DNA from: Luscinia megarhynchos
Taxonomy: Eukaryota; Chordata; Aves; Passeriformes; Turdidae
Length of the DNA: 64,000 bases
NCBI GenBank assembly: GCA_034336665.1
Contig: CM067589.1
Coordinates: forward strand, 3,129,290-3,193,289
Direction of reading: 5' to 3'
The translations under genes were made by a program, and so were the position numbers. Under the pieces are notes generated by a model. That model worked only from the letters and a program-made list of their open reading frames with translations, ran no database searches and was not told where the DNA came from. This document shows, piece after piece, positions 1-10,824 of this stretch; the first letter of the stretch is position 1, and the number at the start of each line of letters is the position of its first letter.

Positions 1-3000
1 CATGAACAGTGCCTTCATCCCGAGCATCCGACAGCTGGGACCACAGCGAGCATCCCCGAGGCCCCGACTGTGGGTGGGCAGCCGCCAGTTCATGCAACAC
101 CCCGGGGTCTGCAAATTTGCGATGTGAATGCCAGGAATAGTTGTTTAAGGAAAGGGAACGTAGGACTTGGGAATCCCGGCAGTGCCTCTGGCCCGGTGAC
201 AGCCGGGCTCACCCTGCTGCTCTTTCCAGGAGCAGGTTAATCACCAGGGCTGACGCCTGTCAGTGCTGCCCGCACTGATTAATGGGATCAAATATCCATC
301 AAACATCCAGCTCATCCTGAATCCCTGTCCGTGCAGTCACACAGAGGCTGCAGGAGGATGTTGGAGGAGAAAAGCTGGTTTCTAGGAATGTCCCAGCCCG
401 CAGGGCATTGCCGAGCTGCGGGAGAAGCAGTAAAGGCGAATGCTGGGGTGATTCCTCCCATTCTTCTGCACTTCCCAGGTGGGCTGGGGATAGCACCAAG
501 ACCCGACCCCCCCACCTCAGAGCACGGGGTGAAATGGCCTTGCAGGACCCAGCAAGGACAGAGGTCCTTGTTGGTCACCCAACGAGAGCCCCCAGAGCCC
601 CAGGGCCGCTGCTGCAGGACCCCACGCTGGGAGCTGCATCACTCTGGGTCTCCACACACACAGGGGCACAAAGGAGATCCCCGGGACTGGCAGGGGCACT
701 GCTGCTGGCAGACCCTGCCCTCACCACCAGCCCGTTTCCGTGTCACAGGGCCGCTAGTGCCACTCGCTGCCGAGGAGCACAATGTCCCCAGGGTGGGACT
801 GCGGTGCCTTCCAGCGAGCAGCGACAGCACAGGCGGCTCTGGGCTCGCCCCGCTCCTCCTGCTGCCCCTGAACAGGCCCTGCCAGCTGCCCTGCACCGGG
901 GCTGGGCTGCACGGACCCCGCACAGCCCGGGACAGACTGGATCGTGAGAGAGCTCGGAGCTGCTCCTGCAGGAGACCGGCATTGCCACCTCGTGGGGAGC
1001 CGGGAGCGGCGCCTGCCCGGGCAGGACGGGTCGGGACCAGCACCCAAACACAGGCAGAGGTGCAGGGGCTCAGTGTGAAGCCACTCACGACTGCAGGTGC
1101 CAGCTCTGAATCCTGCTCACAGCAAAAATCAGATGTTAACAGCTGACAGCTCTCAGCCCTCACCAGTGATGGGCTAAACTCTGGTGTCTGACACACACTC
1201 GATTCTTCTGGTGCTGGACCAAAGACGGGGGGCCCAGTAGCAGGACACAACCAGGATGTGTCGTGTGGACTGTGCAAATCAGAAGTGACCCTGACAAATC
1301 AACTCTCTGGGGTGTCCTGGCTCAGAGCTGACACCACACTGAAGGTACTGATGGCTCTGCTCGAGTGTTTGGTGATGAATATGAAGAGCAGCCCTTTGGC
1401 TGCAGTGAGGACTTGGAAATGTCTCCAGCAGAAAGATGGAATGCAAACCTCTAATTGCTTCTCCTGTCTGGCTACTCCTCCGTGCGGCTGCTAGAGACGG
1501 CTCCTTCTCTGGGAGAGGAGGAAAATCTGAACAGAGAAAGAGGAGAGAGAACCATCTGCTTGTTCATGGTGGCCATGGAGCAAATTCAAATTCTAATGAA
1601 AATTTCAGCCAGTTCTCCAGCTGATCTGTCACAAACAGAAGAGACAGATGCTTCAGAAACGCCAGAGAGACACAAACACAGCAATGCAAACAATTCCCTC
1701 TGCCCGGCACAAGAGAGATCATTTGCCTTTATCTTAAATAAAACCCCCAAGAATGATGCAACATCCGACCCATGTGTTGTCTGCCAGAGCTGCAGATGGC
1801 AGCACACCCAGCTGCCAATAACCCATCAAACCCACAGAGAAGGCTCCAAAGCAGGGCAGGAGCACCCACACAGGGAGCTGGGGCTGCAGGGCATCCAAAG
1901 GGAGCTGAGGAGCTCCAGATTCTCCAGGATGCTCACCCAGCAGGCCCAGGCCTCCCCAGGGCCATGCTCCTGCTCCCTGTGCAGCTCTGACCCGCTCCCA
2001 GAGGAGAGCTCACACTCTGTCGAGCTCTGCGTGGCTTCTGACCCCATTAATTGTCAGAGATTTACTGTTCTTCGTGTCTCAGGGTATTTTTAGCACCCAT
2101 AGCACGTCTCTGAGCAGGATGTGATGTTCCTGTGCCAGCAGCCCCGTGCTGGCTGAGCCATGGCAGGGAGACACCCACCAGTTTGGGGGGTTTACCCAGG
2201 GCAGCACTGGGAAAACCATGGAATGTCTGTGTTTAGCATCCTAACACTGCAAGCCAGGCTCCAGACCCTAAAATTAGGACTCAGGAAGAGGATTAAACCT
2301 GAGATCACCAGTTCCCAGGACCTTGGTTCAGGTCCCTTTGGGCTCACTGCCCTCCTGAGCCGACTCCCAAGAACTCCTTTGTCTCTCATTACAAAAGGAC
2401 AGGGACTGCCCCTTCCCAAGCACCATGACTGGGGTTACTGGGATGTGCTGACCCAGCCCCGGGACCCCCAGCAGCCAGGGTGAGATGGGCCAGTGCTCAG
2501 GACAGACAGCAAAAGGAACCGAGCTCACCCTGCACAGGCTGAGGTGTGCCAAGGCCTGCCAAACTGAGCTGAGGTGCAGCAAGTGCCAGGGGATTCATTT
2601 CACTCGTTTAGAGAAAAATCTTCCTTTCCTGTCAGATTCTGGTGACGCCTTCAGCGCTTCCCTTTGGCAGCAGAGCCCCAGGCCCACACAGAACTGTGTG
2701 TCCTCTGAGCATCTCCCTGCCGGCAGCCTGGGAGCAGCACCCTCCTCCCTGCCAGCACTGTGGGGACAGCCAGTGACAAACCCAGTGACAAACCCAGTGA
2801 CAAACCCGCACCCACGGGTGAGCTCTGAGCGCTCCCAGGCTGCAGCTCCAGCAGGACTGGACCCAAGATCAGTCCGTGCCAGGGCGGTGCCAGGGTGGTG
2901 ACCAGGGCGGTGACCAGGGCGGTGACCAGGCTGTGCCAGGCCCAGCGGTGTCACCCCAGGCTGGGCCGCGGGGTCGCTGCGTGCTCCTGACACCGGGAGA

Positions 3001-3590
3001 CGAGGCGCTGGCCAGGCAGGAGGAAAGCACCCGAGCGCCACGGGAGCCGCGGGCCGCTCTGCCCAGCGCGCGGGTGGATGTGACAGACGCAGAGCCGGGA
3101 ATGGGCAAAGCGCTCCGGGCTCCCGCAGCCACGCGGAGCGACGGCCACCACGGCGGCAGCGAGGGCCCGGCAGGAACGGGAGCAGGGCTCCGGGGGTCCC
3201 GGGGGACGCTGAGGGCTGAGAGGGCCCCAAGCTGATTTTAGGAAAGTGGAGGAGGCGTGTTGGGGGTTTTGGGACTGCCAGGGAAGTCTGGGGGTCCCGA
3301 AGAGGTTTGGGGGGGCACAAGGGTGTTTCACAGAGGGCTGGAGGGTCCCAGAAAATCTGCGAGGGCGGGAAGGGATTTGGAGCCCCCTTAGGGTGTCGGG
3401 GCGTACCGTGTTGTTTGGAGGGGAGTCCCAAGGGGACACGGAGGTGTTTGAGGGGTCCCGAGGAGTATTCTGTGGTTCATGGGGGTGTTTTGTGGGTCTC
3501 GGGGAGGAGGGTGGGTGTCCCAGGGGTATTTTGGGGATTCCGGGAGGATTTTGGAGGTCTCGGGGGCGGCAGAGGAGACCCAGAGGGGGA
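1..3590. other. Gene-free stretch upstream of EIF1
   Basis: I see no supportable gene here. Open frames on both strands are long only because the DNA is GC-rich and repetitive; none shows a recognisable domain or a chain of in-phase splice sites. The stretch holds short tandem repeats near 2769-2805 (three copies of a 12-bp CCAGTGACAAAC unit) and 2883-2935 (four copies of a unit containing GGCGGTGACCAG), and a G-rich degenerate repeat from about 3240 to 3600. Confidence 0.6.
2769..2935. repeat. Two short tandem repeats
   Basis: Positions 2769-2805 repeat a 12-bp CCAGTGACAAAC unit three times in perfect register. About 80 bp later, 2883-2935, a 13-bp unit built on GGGCGGTGACCAG is repeated about four times. 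Both share the core GTGAC. Nothing suggests that they are coding. Confidence 0.75.
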
Positions 3591-3600
3591 ACGAGGGGTC
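3240..3600. repeat. G-rich degenerate repeat upstream of EIF1
   Basis: The + strand is strongly G and T rich, with many runs of three to seven G separated by short spacers and recurring pieces such as GGGGTCCCGAGG and GTGTTTTGTGGG. It looks like a decayed minisatellite of roughly 30-40 bp units. The spacing of the G runs would allow G-quadruplexes on the + strand. It ends where the EIF1 CpG-rich promoter starts. Confidence 0.55.
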
Positions 3601-3949
3601 CCGGGGGTCCCGGCCCGGCCCGGCCCCGCACTGCGCACGCGCCGCCCCGCGCGCTGCCGGGCCCCCCTTCCGCGCACGCGCACCACTCCCCCCGCGCCTG
3701 CCGGGGCGCGGCCGCGTTTGCCCGGTGCGTCCTGACGCCCCCGCGCGCCGGCCAATCAACGCCCTCGTTCGCCCTGCGTGATGACGTCACGTAGGGCCGG
3801 TATATAAGCGGTCGGCGGCAGTCCCGCCCCCCTGACAGCGCCTCGAGCCGCCGCCGCGAGAGCATCCTCCGCCCAGAGCCGCTCCCGCCGCCACAGCCGC
3901 CCCCGTCGCTGCCGCCGCCGCCTCCGCCGAGGGAAGGGAAGCGTATCGT
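3600..3949 (+). promoter_or_regulatory. EIF1: EIF1 promoter and 5' UTR (CRE plus TATA box)
   Basis: A CpG-dense stretch holds a perfect palindromic cAMP response element TGACGTCA at 3782-3789 and a TATA box TATATAAG at 3801-3808, about 145 bp before the EIF1 start codon. Transcription probably starts near 3830. The 5' UTR of about 120 nt is GC-rich with CCGCCGCCG runs. A TATA box inside a CpG island fits a strongly expressed housekeeping gene; the CRE suggests control by CREB/ATF factors (inference). Confidence 0.8.
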
Positions 3950-4861
3950 ATGTCCGCTATCCAGAACCTCCAGCCCTTCGGTGAGGCCCTTTGTGCGCTG
4001 GGGCCGGGGGAGCGCGCGGGCCCCGCCCCGGCCCCGCCCCGTGGCGCAGTTGCTATTCCGGGCCCGGTTGCGTCAGCCGCGGGGGGGGCGGGGCGGGGCC
4101 CAACCCTGACGGGCGGGCGCGGCCGCCAATGGCGCGGGGGCCGGGGCGGGGTCTGCGCGTAACTGACGGGCGCGCGGGGGCGGGGCCGGATTGTGATGGA
4201 CGGGTGTATTGGCCAATGGGGCGTGTCCTCTATGTGAGGGGCGGGTGCATTGGCCAATGGGGCTTGTTCTATATGTGATGGACGGGCGCGGGGGCCAATG
4301 GGGCGGTAGCGGGGCGGGGTTTGACGGCGCTCCTTGCAGACCCCTTTGCGGATGCAAGTAAGGGTGATGACCTGCTCCCGGCCGGCACTGAGGACTACAT
4401 CCATATAAGGATCCAGCAGCGCAACGGCAGGAAGACCCTCACTACAGTCCAGGGCATCGCGGATGACTACGATAAAAAGAAACTGGTGAAGGCCTTCAAG
4501 AAGGTGGGGCTTCGGGGCTCGGGGGGGCAGCAGCCACGCCCAGCAGGGGTGTTTGTGTGGTGCTAAGGGAGTTTTTGTGTTTGCTGCAGAAATTTGCCTG
4601 CAATGGTACTGTAATTGAGCACCCCGAGTATGGAGAAGTGATTCAGTTGCAGGGTGACCAGCGCAAGAACATCTGCCAGTTCCTCGTGGAGGTAGGACCC
4701 CTTCAGGCTGCTGAAATAAACTCGAGTTTGTTAATCACACGGGCCCCTGGGTGTGGGCAGCGTTTGGATGCGCAGAGGCATCACTCCATGCTGTGAATGC
4801 ATTTTCTGTCTTGCAGATTGGACTGGCTAAAGACGACCAGCTGAAAGTCCACGGGTTTTAA
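3950..4861 (+). CDS. EIF1: Eukaryotic translation initiation factor 1 (eIF1)
   Basis: Four exons, 3950-3980, 4340-4503, 4590-4691 and 4817-4861, join in phase at GT-AG sites into 113 residues, the length of human eIF1. The start MSAIQNLQPF, the core TTVQGIADDYDKKKLVKAFKK and the end DDQLKVHGF are family hallmarks (SUI1 domain, about residues 30-105). The protein binds the 40S ribosome near the P site in the 43S complex, promotes scanning and rejects poor start codons; it is cytoplasmic. In vertebrates the EIF1 start codon context is known to be weak for autoregulation. Here the base at -3 is a T (TCGTATG), fitting that. Introns are 359, 86 and 125 bp. The nearest relative, EIF1B, is normally on another chromosome, so the gene order supports EIF1. 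Confidence 0.97.
4110..4305 (+). repeat. EIF1: 41-bp CCAAT-containing repeats in EIF1 intron 1
   Basis: GGCCAATGGGG recurs at 4211, 4252 and 4293, exactly 41 bp apart, with related flanks (GTGATGGACGGGCG and similar). A related CCAAT lies at 4126. CCAAT is the NF-Y binding core. The array lies 250-490 bp downstream of the likely transcription start, inside the first intron. Confidence 0.8.
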
Positions 4862-5012
4862 GTGCCTGTGGGCCACTGGAGCTTTATGCAAGAAGATATC
4901 CTTACCATGAAATTCCCACCTGTCCCTTGTCATAAGTTTAAAACCAGCCGGTTTGTGTAATGTAACGATCTTGGGTCCACTGTTGAGTCTGGACTGTTGT
5001 AATTGGTGATGT

Positions 5013-5018
5013 AATAAA
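5013..5018 (+). terminator. EIF1: EIF1 proximal poly(A) signal
   Basis: AATAAA lies about 150 nt after the stop codon, followed within 20-45 nt by GT-rich sequence. The transcript probably ends near 5035. Confidence 0.75.
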
Positions 5019-5507
5019 CTGACACGAGCCCATGCTATCCCGTCTGGCTGTCCCTCATTTCCCAGAGGTAGCGCAGGCAGTGGCACCATCCAGCCTGAAG
5101 CCAAAAGTTGCAGCTGTTCCCAGCTATGCCGAGGGACTCAGCCTGTCCTGATGGCTCCTCAGTCCAGCTGTGCTTCCATCCTGGCAGAGGGGGGTCGTGT
5201 CCTGCCTGGGACACGGCTCTGTCCCCCTGGGCCGTGCTGGCTCCTGGAGGCACAGGGATCTGGGGCAGCCTGGCTTGAAGGAGTGACAGAAGAGTGACCT
5301 GGAGGCCGATGGCTGCAGTTCAGGTGCCAGTTCCTGCAAGCCCTGAGATACCAGAGCTGTCCCATGGGTTAAACTTGTGACAAGGGATCGATGTTGGACT
5401 AACAAGGAGCATCCCTGGAGCTGGAGCTGCAGAGCCTCGTGGCTGTGCAGTAACATGGCTTTGGTTTAATTTCTAATGTTTTATTGTAATGTATTTAAAG
5501 TTATTGA

Positions 5508-5513
5508 AATAAA
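5508..5513 (+). terminator. EIF1: EIF1 distal poly(A) signal
   Basis: A second AATAAA sits in an AT-rich patch and is followed by a GTGTGTGGTGGG downstream element at 5531-5542. Use of this site would give a 3' UTR of about 670 nt. The two-site arrangement suggests short and long EIF1 messages. Confidence 0.65.
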
Positions 5514-6309
5514 GCTGGTTTCCAAAAGCCCGTGTGTGGTGGGTTCCCTTGCTCCCAGGGGCCAGAGCACCTTCTCCTCTTGGCAGCAGTGGTACAGCTC
5601 AGGGCCTGGAGGGATTCCCTGCCCTGGGGGCTCCTTGGGGGTCTGGGGGCTGCCCCCTCTCTGGCGCTCTGCAGGAAGTTCCCTTTGCTGTCTCTGCTGC
5701 TGCCGGGAGCTGAGGGAAAGCCGAGGAGTGGGTGGGTGCTGAGTCATTCCCTGCCCGGGCTCCATGACCCTCGAACTCCTGTGCTCGCTGTATTCCTGTA
5801 AGTGCTGTGGGCAGGGTCAGCTCTTCTGCTTCCCGAAAACTGCTCTGGGGAGGAGGGGGAGGCGCTGCCACAGGTCGGGGCTGAGTGCTCTCTGTTCTCT
5901 GAGCTCGAGCTCAACAAGCAAGAATGAAATCTCAGTAAAATGCGCTGGTTGAGGGCAGCAGTGGTTCAGGGGGCTGGCAGGTGCTTCTGGCACAAGAGCA
6001 GTGTGAGATGCACTGAAATGCCTAAGAGTGCACAGGGAGTCCCTGGCTTTCCCTCCCAGCCCATCTGTCCTGCAGCAGGGAGGGCCAGGGTGTGCTGGGG
6101 GGCTGCTCCCACCCTGGTCACCTGCTCGTGCTCCTGGCAGGTCCCCAGAGCCACTGCCACACTGACCCCCTTCTCTGATGTGCTGCTCAGGAGCACTGAG
6201 GTCACTGCCACTTGCCCGGGAGACTTTGCTCTTGGAAACCAGATTGCTGCAATTACACAAAGCAGCAGCGAGTGCACCAAGGAGGCAGCGAGCTCCAGCC
6301 CTGCCTGTG

Positions 6310-6870
6310 CCTCAGAGTGACCTCCAGTCCTGCCTGTGCCTCACAGTGACCTCCAGCCCTGCCTGTGCCTCAGTGACCTCCAGTCCTGCCTGTACTCAGT
6401 GACCTCCAGTCCTGCCTGTGCCTCAGTGACCCCCAGCCCTGCCTGTGCCTCACAGTGACCCCCAGCCCTGCCTGTGCCTCAGTGACCCCCCAGCCCTGCC
6501 TGTGCCTCACAGTGACCCCCCAGCCCTGCCTGTGCCTCAGAGTGACCTCCAGTCCTGCCCATCCCTTGAGTGACCTCCAGTCCTGCCTGTACTCAGTGAC
6601 CCCCCAGCCCTGCCTGTGCCTCAGAGTGACCTCCAGCCCTGCCTGTGCCTCAGTGACCTCCAGTCCTGCCTGTACTCAGTGACCCCCCAGCCCTGCCTGT
6701 GCCTCAGAGTGACCTCCAGTCCTGCCTGTACTCAGTGACCTCCAGTCCTGCCTGTACTCAGTGACCTCCAGCCCTGCCTTTGCCTCAGTGACCCCCAGCC
6801 CTGCCTGTGCCTCAGTGACCTCCAGCCCTGCCTGTAGTAACTCGGTGATCTCCAGCCCTGCCCATACCTC
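6310..6870 (+). repeat. Minisatellite, 25-28 bp unit
   Basis: About 20 imperfect copies of a unit built on AGTGACCTCCAGCCCTGCC followed by TGTGCCTC or TGTACTC. Neighbouring units differ mainly by CCTCC versus CCCCC, TGTGCCTC versus TGTACTCA, and small indels, so higher-order blocks recur. Open frames crossing it only reflect the repeat. Confidence 0.9.
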
Positions 6871-7779
6871 AGGGAGCAGGTGCTGGCAGACAGGTGACCA
6901 GCCCTGCACATCAGGAGCAGGTGCTGACAGTGCCAAGACCAGCATTCACACCAGGGTGTGCATTTTTGCCCATCCCAACCTGGCACAACACACTTGGCAC
7001 ATCCCAATCTCTGCCCTGCTGCACCAAGAATTGCCCTGCCCCTCGTGCATCAGAGCATGTCCAGCCCTGGATTTCTTCCCACAGATTTGGCCCCAGCCAG
7101 GTAGGGGCTCGGGGGCTCGGTCCATGCTCAGCTCAGCCCTTGTCCCCCTGCCCACAGGCTGGTAACACACCTGCGTCAGGGTGATGCCGAGCCCGTGGCC
7201 GTGAGGGAGCGGCCGCCGTGTCCCCATCACCCTGACGGCTCATTTGGCCCAGATTGAGTCATTAAAAGGCAGAAATTGGAGAACAATTTGTTTGTTCCTT
7301 GTGCAGCGTGCTGGGTGGAGCGAGCAATCGATGGCCCTGGGGTGCTGTGCCTCTGCCTCCCGCCATCCAAAGCCCATTTGTTCTGGGGCTGTTTGAGGAG
7401 CTCACACGGCTCCTTGGGAACACAGGGGACACGGGACAGCGACGTGCCCCAGCCCAGGATGTCGTTCACAGGGTTTACTGAAGGAGGGAGACAAATGGTC
7501 TGACAAATGCACAGGCAGCAGGAGCCGTCAATATCCAGCGGGGAGTGGTGGTGGCAAACAAGGATCTTCAGGGGCTCTGACAGCCGGGCCACTCCTTGCA
7601 CAGCACCCCAAAGCTCCTCGGGGTGCAGGGAGACAGACCCAGCGCTGCAGAACGGGCTGCTGCAGGCCTGTGTCCTGGTGTGGGGCCCCACACACACTCA
7701 CAGACACTGCCCCCCAGCCCAGGGGCACCGAGCCCTGGGGAGCCCTGGCACAGCACCTGATAAAGGTGTGCACACACCT

Positions 7780-8680
7780 GGGTGTCAGGGCTGGGTACAT
7801 CCGTGTGTGTGCACAGACACACACGTGCACATGTAAGAATGCATGTATGTACACACATACTTCTGTACACACATGTATACATGTGTGTGTGTTTATAGAG
7901 ATATATGCACATATATTGCTACTTATAAGTGTAGATATGTATGTATACATATATATATATGTACAAATGTGTACACAGATGTATGTGTACAAATATACAT
8001 ACATATATATATATATAAAAAAATCCCAGAATCATTTAGGTTAGGAGAAGACCTCCAAAAATCATGGAGTCCAAGATGCATATGTATATGTATACATATA
8101 CATGTGTATATACATATATATAGACATGTAAATATAAATAGATATTTGTGCATTTATGGAAGCATTCATATATTTGTATACATGTATCTGTGCTTCTATA
8201 TATACATATATACATATATGCATGTACACATATATGCATATATACATATATACATCTATACATATATACATCTATACATATATACATATATACATCTATA
8301 CATCTATACATCTACATATATACATATGTATAAGTGCATATATGGGTGGATCCATATAGAGAGAGATATGTCATGGCATTCCTTATGCATCCATCCCACT
8401 GCACACACCCTCCATCACTCCATGATGTACAATTACCTCATCTAGTCATCCATATAAACACACACATGCCCACGTGTGTCCATGCCTGTAGCTGTGAGTC
8501 TGTGCCCGTGTGTACATATGGATACCTGGATGTATTTACATAGATGCATAAGCTATGCTATCTATTAGAAAAGTACACATTATATATATATCTATATTTT
8601 ATACTGTATAAAATCTTATATATCATACTGTATTATTTATATATATATATACACACATACACCATTGCAGTGTATTATGC
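7780..8680. repeat. AT-rich microsatellite tract (TACATA/CACA type)
   Basis: Long runs of alternating purine and pyrimidine, with core units TACATATA, ACATCTATACATATAT (about 8240-8330) and short (CA)n and (TATA)n stretches. It is far richer in AT than the rest of the window. A CR1 fragment sits inside it at about 8024-8076. Such DNA tends to unwind or form cruciforms and changes length quickly. Confidence 0.9.
8024..8076 (-). mobile_element. CR1 retrotransposon 3'-end scrap
   Basis: The + strand reads like the reverse complement of a CR1 3' end: CCAGAATCATTTAGGTT, then GGAGAAGACCTCCAAAAATCATGGAGTCCAAG. This matches the familiar avian CR1 pattern of AGAATCATT, GGTTGGAAAAGACCT and GAGTCCAA. 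Only about 50 bp remains, so it is a dead fragment. Identification is from memory of the consensus. Confidence 0.7.
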
Positions 8681-9038
8681 TGTATGATACTGAGTAGTTA
8701 CTGTTATGTAATAATGCATGAGCGTGTTCAGCTGCACACAGAGCTCCACTGTCCAGTACAAATGTGCAGCCAAGGCACAGAGCCCTGGTAGCTGCAGCTG
8801 GGTTTGTGTCCAGGTGTGTCCATATGGAGCCAGCCATGAACACACGTGTGTGAGTTTGTGTGGAATGTGTATGGACCCGTGTGCACATGTATGTGTATGT
8901 ATGGATATGGATATGGCTGTGTCTGTGTGTCCGGGTGTGTCTGTGTGTCTCTGAGCGCACACAGATGCCCGAGGGCCCCCCCGGAGGTGGGTGGATGTGT
9001 GTGGAGCCGCCCCGGGGTGTGGCAGCCCCGGCAGCGCC

Positions 9039-9129
9039 TTTAAAAGCAGGATCGGGCTGGGGCGATCTTGGAGAGAGAGACACCCACTGAGACCCACCAG
9101 GACACCCTGCTGAGCCTCAGAACCCGCAG
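9039..9129 (+). promoter_or_regulatory. GAST: GAST TATA box and non-coding exon 1
   Basis: TTTAAAAG at 9039-9046 is a plausible TATA element. A non-coding exon of about 60 nt, starting near 9068 (GAGAGAGAGACACCC), would end at 9129 before the donor GTGAGT. The next acceptor, CTCTCCACAG ending at 9615, lies two bases before the start codon. The gastrin family typically has one non-coding and two coding exons, as here. Confidence 0.65.
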
Positions 9130-9617
9130 GTGAGTCTCACGGGGCTCTGGCACTGTCCACACTTGGGGACCAACTGGGAGAGAGAGATGGAGGAAACCTG
9201 AGGAGCAGATGGGAGGGGCAAAGCAGCTCAGAGACCACTAAGAGGAGCAGAGGGGATCTGGGGCCTGGCCATGGCCTGGGGATGAGAACCCAGCTCCCCA
9301 AAAGTTTGAGCTCAAGGAGGAGCTGGATGATGCTCATAGCCATGTGCTTTAGTGTTCTGCATCCTTGCAAAGAGCAAGGAGTGGGACTTGACTCTTATGG
9401 ATCCCTCTGCCTTGACTCTGATTCTGGGGGAATTGGGGACCAGCCAGGAGAGAGGGATGGAGATCTGGGGAGAAGGTGGAAGGGATGGAGGGGACTTGGG
9501 ACCCAAAGGGAGGGACAGAAGAGACTGTGAACTGGCTACCCTTGCAGACTGAGCATGTTCCAGTTTGGGGGGCACAGCCCCCCCACTTGCCCACCCCTGC
9601 TCAGTCTCTCCACAGCC

Positions 9618-10006
9618 ATGAAGGTGACTCTGTGCCTCGGCCTCCTCCTCGCCCTGGCAGTGGCCACCTGCCTGTCCCTGCCAGCAGCCCCAGGGGCCAG
9701 GGGGGACCCCCAGCAGCACCAGCCCCCCCCCAGCCTGGTCCGGCGGGACTGGCCCCAGCACCTGTCCCAGGAGCAGCAGCACCTCCTGTCCCAGCTCCTG
9801 CCCCACGTCCTCACAGGTACTGGGAGCTCAGGGTGGGCAGCCCTCAGGGGGCACAGCCTGCTCTGAGTGCTGCCTTTGCCCTGGCAGAGCTGAACAAGCA
9901 CAAGGCCTTTGTGCACGAGGGGATGGAGGCTCTGCACGACCACTACTACCCCGACTGGATGGACTTTGGCCGCCGCAGTGCTGAGGATGATGCTGGTGCT
10001 GCGTAG
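9618..10006 (+). CDS. GAST: Gastrin precursor (preprogastrin)
   Basis: Two coding exons, 9618-9816 and 9888-10006, joined at phase 1, give 105 residues. Residues 1-20 form a signal peptide (MKVTLCLGLLLALAVATCLS). The C-terminal part holds HDHYYPDWMDFGRR: the WMDF tetrapeptide, a Gly amide donor, an Arg-Arg cleavage site and a short acidic tail (SAEDDAGAA). Chicken gastrin has the same layout with HDHFYPDWMDF, so this is avian gastrin and not cholecystokinin. The secreted peptide stimulates gastric acid through the CCK2-type receptor. The sulphatable tyrosine lies seven residues from the C-terminus, as in CCK, and a second tyrosine precedes it. Upstream, an Arg-Arg pair (VRRDWPQH) could give a long form. 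Confidence 0.95.
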
Positions 10007-10065
10007 CTGCTGGGCTGGACTGGCCACACAGAGCACTGACACACTCAGTGCACGTCCTTTCCCAC

Positions 10066-10071
10066 AATAAA
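10066..10071 (+). terminator. GAST: GAST poly(A) signal
   Basis: AATAAA about 60 nt after the stop codon gives a very short 3' UTR, typical of gastrin genes. The convergent HAP1 transcript ends within 150-500 bp on the other strand. Confidence 0.8.
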
Positions 10072-10211
10072 ACTCTGGCACTATGACCTCTGCACTCCTG
10101 GCTGTGCTGGGGGAGCCCGGGAGGGTGGGCAGAGGGGATGTGCCCCCAGGGCAGAGACCCAACTGTGCCCAGCAGCAGACACAGCACACAGAGCTGCTCT
10201 GTGAATTCACA

Positions 10212-10217
10212 TTTATT
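10212..10217 (-). terminator. HAP1: HAP1 distal poly(A) signal
   Basis: TTTATT on the + strand, so AATAAA on the minus strand. If used, the HAP1 message would end near 10190, only about 100 bp from the GAST message end. Confidence 0.5.
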
Positions 10218-10554
10218 TGCCAGGGGTTGGGGCACAGCTTGGAGGGAGCAACACAGCTGGAGGGAGCAACAGATGCACCCCCCAAAACATCCCAAGCTGT
10301 GGGTGCTGCTACTATTGCTATTCAGTGGGCAGGAAAGAGTTAAACCACCATTCCCTTTGAAAGCCAGTCCAGTGCAGGTGCTGGCCAGGGGCCCAGCCCA
10401 GGGTGCAGGGGTCTCCCCCTGGCCCCAGCAGGTTGCCCCAGGACAGACCTGAGCCCAGACTGAACATCACCCTTTGCTGCAGCATCTGGACAGCCCCAAA
10501 CGGGCCAAGCTGCCCCTCACTCTGCAGACAGGCTCAGCAGAAGCAGGAACAGTT

Positions 10555-10560
10555 TTTATT
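10555..10560 (-). terminator. HAP1: HAP1 proximal poly(A) signal
   Basis: AATAAA on the minus strand, 265 nt after the HAP1 stop codon. This is the nearest canonical signal and probably the main one. Confidence 0.6.
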
Positions 10561-10824
10561 GCCAGAAACTGGCTCTTGTGGAGGGTCCATACTCCCCAGC
10601 AGGGACAGGGTCAGCCAGCACCCCCTCTACCCCCCATAGATGGGCAGCAGTGCTGGGTTCTGTCCTTGCAGCCAGGGCAAAGCCCCCATGCTGGTGCCAG
10701 GAGTGCTGAAGGACCTGGGGCAGCACCAGGAGCTGAGGCTGAAGCTTGTCCTGTCTCTGTTTCCCCATGGATGGGTGAGGAAGAGGATGTGTCTCACCCT
10801 GAGCCTGGTGGCTCTGCAGCAGTG

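Larger units (their letters stand above)
5540..9030. other. Gene-free stretch between EIF1 and GAST
   Basis: No coding feature is supportable. The stretch holds a 25-28 bp minisatellite (about 6310-6870), ordinary GC-rich sequence to about 7780, then about 900 bp of alternating purine/pyrimidine AT-rich DNA with a CR1 scrap, and TG/CA-rich sequence up to the GAST promoter. Confidence 0.6.

Noticed and set aside
2595..3865. Long minus-strand frames of 278 and 304 codons upstream of EIF1
   Set aside because: They run through the G-rich degenerate repeat and the EIF1 promoter and translate as Pro-rich repeats; no domain.
6178..7165. Repetitive open frames in the 25-28 bp minisatellite
   Set aside because: The predicted peptides simply repeat the minisatellite, and all frames on both strands show the same effect.
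7843..8445. 200-codon Tyr/Ile/His-rich frame in the AT-rich tract
   Set aside because: Product of (TACATA)n-type microsatellite DNA, not a protein.
9268..9600. Possible extra GAST coding sequence upstream of the ATG
   Set aside because: An acceptor lies two bases before the gastrin ATG and the signal peptide starts there, so upstream open frames are intronic.
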